Origin: Bathynomus jamesi
Lineage: Eukaryota; Arthropoda; Malacostraca; Isopoda; Cirolanidae
Reading direction: 5' to 3'
Length of the DNA stretch: 64,000 nt
Assembly (NCBI GenBank): GCA_023014485.1
Contig: JAJOZX010000945.1
Location: 996,001-1,060,000, forward strand
In this document: in pieces, positions 61,856 through 64,000 of the stretch
Layout: each line of letters starts with the position of its first letter
Numbering within the stretch: the stretch's first letter is position 1
Translations under genes and position numbers: made by a program
The notes under the pieces: model-generated
Seen by the model: only the letters and a program-made list of their open reading frames with translations
Database searches by the model: none
What the model was told of the DNA's origin: nothing

Positions 61856-62455
61856 ATGAAGGAGTGTACTGTAACAAAATTTCTTGGGGTAATGCTAAAT
61901 AAGAATTTGCAATGGAGTGATCATGCAAATTATATCGCGAAAAAGGTTTCAAGGAGCGTTGCTATAATGTTTAAACTTAGAAATGTAGCCCCTAAACAAG
62001 TTTTATTGACTCTTTATCATACTCTTGTTCTTCCTTATATAACGTACTGCACCCTTGTTTGGGGAAACTCCGTTAACAACGAATTAAATGGTACCTTTCT
62101 CATCCAAAAAAGAGCAATATGGTTATTATCTGATGCTGATTTCCTTGATCACTCTAGTGCATTATTTAAAGAGCTAAACCTACTAAAGCTCAATGATATA
62201 ACCAAACTGGCACATTTTACTTTTATTTACAAGTGTAAGAACAAAAGCATTAATTTACAATGGGTAAATTGATATTTTGTAACTCATCAAGAAATCCACT
62301 CGTATCAGACCAGAAATAGATCAAAGCTTGTTGTACCTCAGTTTAGATTGTCTTCATTTCAAAAACTACCTATTTTTTTTGGATTGAGACTATGGAATGA
62401 CTTAAATGCTGATATAAAAAATATTGTGAATATAAATTTGTTTAAACCAAGTTGA
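61856..62455 (+). pseudogene. LINE ORF2 C-terminal fragment, other family
   Basis: TVTKFLGVMLNKNLQWSDHA, VAIMFKLRNVAPKQVLLTLY, HTLVLPYITYCTLVWGNSVN, FLIQKRAIWLLSDADFLDHS and LFKELNLLKLNDITKLAHFT; after a stop, YQTRNRSKLVVPQFRLSSFQ and LWNDLNADIK. The (FLGV.....W..H, LPY..YC..VWG, QKRAI) pattern is the post-RT region of CR1/Rex/Jockey-like LINEs and is clearly a different family from L4. Confidence 0.85.
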
Positions 62456-62557
62456 AATCCCGATTAATAATGGCATACTAACAAAAATCTAGGATTAATA
62501 TCTATTACTATTGTTCACTAATTATTATTAATTTCTCTTGTGTAATCTAGTATTAAA

Positions 62558-62608
62558 AACATATCCCAGAAGAGTTCCTTGTTCCATGCACGGTCTGTGT
62601 GTATCATA
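62558..62608 (+). repeat. 50-bp direct repeat, copy 1
   Basis: TCCCAGAAGAGTTCCTTGTT, ACGGTCTGTGTGTATCAT; repeats at 63010-63056 with one or two differences. Confidence 0.85.
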
Positions 62609-63009
62609 AAAAACTTAGGGGACCATTCTGAGTTCATTCCCATCTGGACACGGACATGTTATGTGCCTTGAAAAGTGGAGCTCAATTTTGCCAGTTGAGG
62701 TTTAAGTTTTGGTTTTTGGCTAAAAATATAATAGTTACCCCTTTTTCTTTGATGTATTCAATCTGACGTGAAGGCAGCGAGTCTTTTGCTTATATTGAAG
62801 TTCCAAATGTAGCAGGGCTAGGCTGCTTTCTCTAGATCCATGTCCCAAAGCTGGATCCTGTCTGCTTTGCAGATAGCTGGTGAGGGAAGCTATATTTATG
62901 GGACCTCTTTGCGAGTGACCCGTTGCCCACGTCGGGCTAACATCATGAAAAAGAAAAACTATGGTATTTGTCATTTACCATTGCTTATTCGGACTATAGT
63001 GGATTTAAT
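62609..63009. other. Unassigned segment between 50-bp direct repeats
   Basis: About 400 bp with GAAGGCAGCG and TGGATCCTGTCTGC. No TIR, no ORF of note on either strand. Confidence 0.4.
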
Positions 63010-63056
63010 TATCCCAGAAGAGTTCCTTGTTCCATGGACGGTCTGTGTGTATCATA
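63010..63056 (+). repeat. 50-bp direct repeat, copy 2
   Basis: See copy 1. Followed by (TA)n and the hAT-like element. Confidence 0.85.
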
Positions 63057-63071
63057 TATATATATATATAT

Positions 63072-63562
63072 TAGTGGTAGACCGGACATCCGCATCATTT
63101 TTAACATCCGCTTCCGCACTTCTGACTGCGGATGTTATGCGGATATTACTTCTAATAAATGATGTAATTTACAATTAAATTAGCTTATAAAGTAGCTTAT
63201 AAGGCCCAGTCATGCACATTTCATGTAAAGTATTAATTATTAATGAACAAAAAAATATATAAACCTCAAAATATAAATACCCGGTAAAAGAAAATTGAAT
63301 GAAACTTGTTTCATTGAATTTTCTGTGGCTGAAACTCTCGAGAAAGTTATTATTTTTATCATAATGAAAACATTAATATTAATTTTATTTCTTATGCATT
63401 GCCTGCCATAATAGTAATATCACGAAATTTGAAAAATTATGTCATATATTCATAATTCTATATTATATTGATAGATTAACTAAATATCCGCATCCGTATC
63501 CGCAGATATTGAAGTTAAAATCCGCATCCGCAGATGTTGAAAAATTGAAATCCGGTCCACCA

Positions 63563-63565
<3 letters not shown>
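63072..63565. mobile_element. hAT-like MITE with ATCCGC subterminal repeats
   Basis: Ends TAGTGGTAGACCGGA and, from the right, TAGTGGTGGACCGGA, inside (TA)n. ATCCGC / GCGGAT hexamers cluster within about 70 bp of both ends. 494 bp, non-coding. TAGTG-type termini occur in some hAT groups. The 8-bp duplication cannot be read in the TA background. Confidence 0.75.

Positions 63566-63637
<72 letters not shown>
63566..63637. repeat. (TA)n then (TG)n
   Basis: Compound microsatellite. Confidence 0.9.
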
Positions 63638-63641
<4 letters not shown>

Positions 63642-63654
63642 GTAGGGGCTTTAT

Positions 63655-64000
63655 TCGGGTAGGTCCAGATTCTCCGTTAAACTGTAGGTCTAAGGTGGGG
63701 TGAAAAGTTTAACCTTCGTCAGAATGAACAATTCGGGTAGCGCCGGATTCTCCATTAAACTGTAGGCCTAGGGTGGAAAGAAAAGCTTGAACTTAGACAG
63801 AATTAACAATTTGGGTATTTTTTGTCTTTCTTGGAATAAAATGAAGTGTTGTTTTGAAGGCATTTTGTATAAGAGATGAATGAGAAAATGCTGGGTGCTG
63901 GATTCCCCGATAAACCGTAGGTCTTGGGCGGAGTGAAAAGTTTGACCTTCGTCAGAATGAGCAATTCGGGTAGGTCTATATTCTCTTTAAACTGTAGGTC
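63655..64000 (+). mobile_element. SINE-A tail fragments, repeated and running off the window
   Basis: TTAAACTGTAGGTCTAAGGT, TTTAACCTTCGTCAGAATGA and ACAATTCGGG from the SINE-A body occur three times on the plus strand (about 63675, 63750 in diverged form, 63910), with a fourth start at 63985. No tRNA-like head is present. This may be a tandem array of SINE 3' bodies. Confidence 0.7.

Noticed and set aside
1..64000. Bacterial-type features (operons, ribosome binding sites, riboswitches, phage)
   Set aside because: Sequence character, retroelements and microsatellites are those of an animal nuclear genome; no such feature was seen.

Overview
This window is repeat-dominated nuclear DNA from an animal, most likely an arthropod. 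It has no operons or Shine-Dalgarno context. Long (TA)n, (CA)n and (CT)n tracts are abundant. An interstitial (CCTAA/TTAGG)n tract, the arthropod telomere unit, lies at 48253-48310. Every recognisable protein is a transposase, a reverse transcriptase (RT) or a retroelement endonuclease. I saw no intact cellular gene, rRNA or functional tRNA. The mix of Penelope-like elements, many mariner families, hATs, tRNA-derived SINEs and dinucleotide arrays would fit a crustacean, but that is inference.

Layout. 0-9 kb: a foldback MITE, a GC-rich hAT-like pair, a tRNA-derived SINE (SINE-A) beside a Penelope end, minisatellites, and a repeat present three times in the window. 9-14 kb: a DD37E Tc1/mariner pseudogene and three deleted mariner elements. 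15-17 kb: a LINE split by another non-LTR insertion, then a palindrome. 18-28 kb: a CR1-like LINE, a MITE made of two inverted mariner 5' ends, a Penelope element split by a hAT MITE with a perfect target duplication, a long LINE, and a second Penelope element holding a palindrome and a LINE ORF1. 28-32 kb: a third Penelope element split by a 3.2-kb terminal-inverted-repeat (TIR) element of unclear superfamily. 32-43 kb: a CpG-rich TIR element, a hAT with transposase, two DD41D-like mariners, a 2.3-kb TIR element with an uncharacterised protein, a second tRNA-like SINE family (SINE-B), another hAT and another mariner. 45-50 kb: a near-complete frameshifted DD41D mariner, a palindrome, the telomere-like tract and two small unrecognised ORFs. 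50-56 kb: LINE pieces, including a head-to-head pair. 57-61 kb: a 3.1-kb inverted Penelope dimer and another Penelope fragment. 61-64 kb: a LINE fragment, a hAT and SINE-A fragments.

How the parts relate. One LINE family (22-24 kb; 3' end at 50.1-50.3 kb) and SINE-A share a 3' end of about 70-80 bp that runs into (TA)n, so the LINE probably mobilised the SINE. The (TA)n tracts in turn hold many of the mariner insertions, which target TA. Penelope copies repeatedly occur with inverted ends, carrying hammerhead-like motifs in two families. The MITE at 19.9 kb is built from the 5' end of the mariner family at 45 kb, and the same SINE/Penelope junction without the MITE is present near 1.97 kb. 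All coordinates and translations were read by eye; no database search was run.
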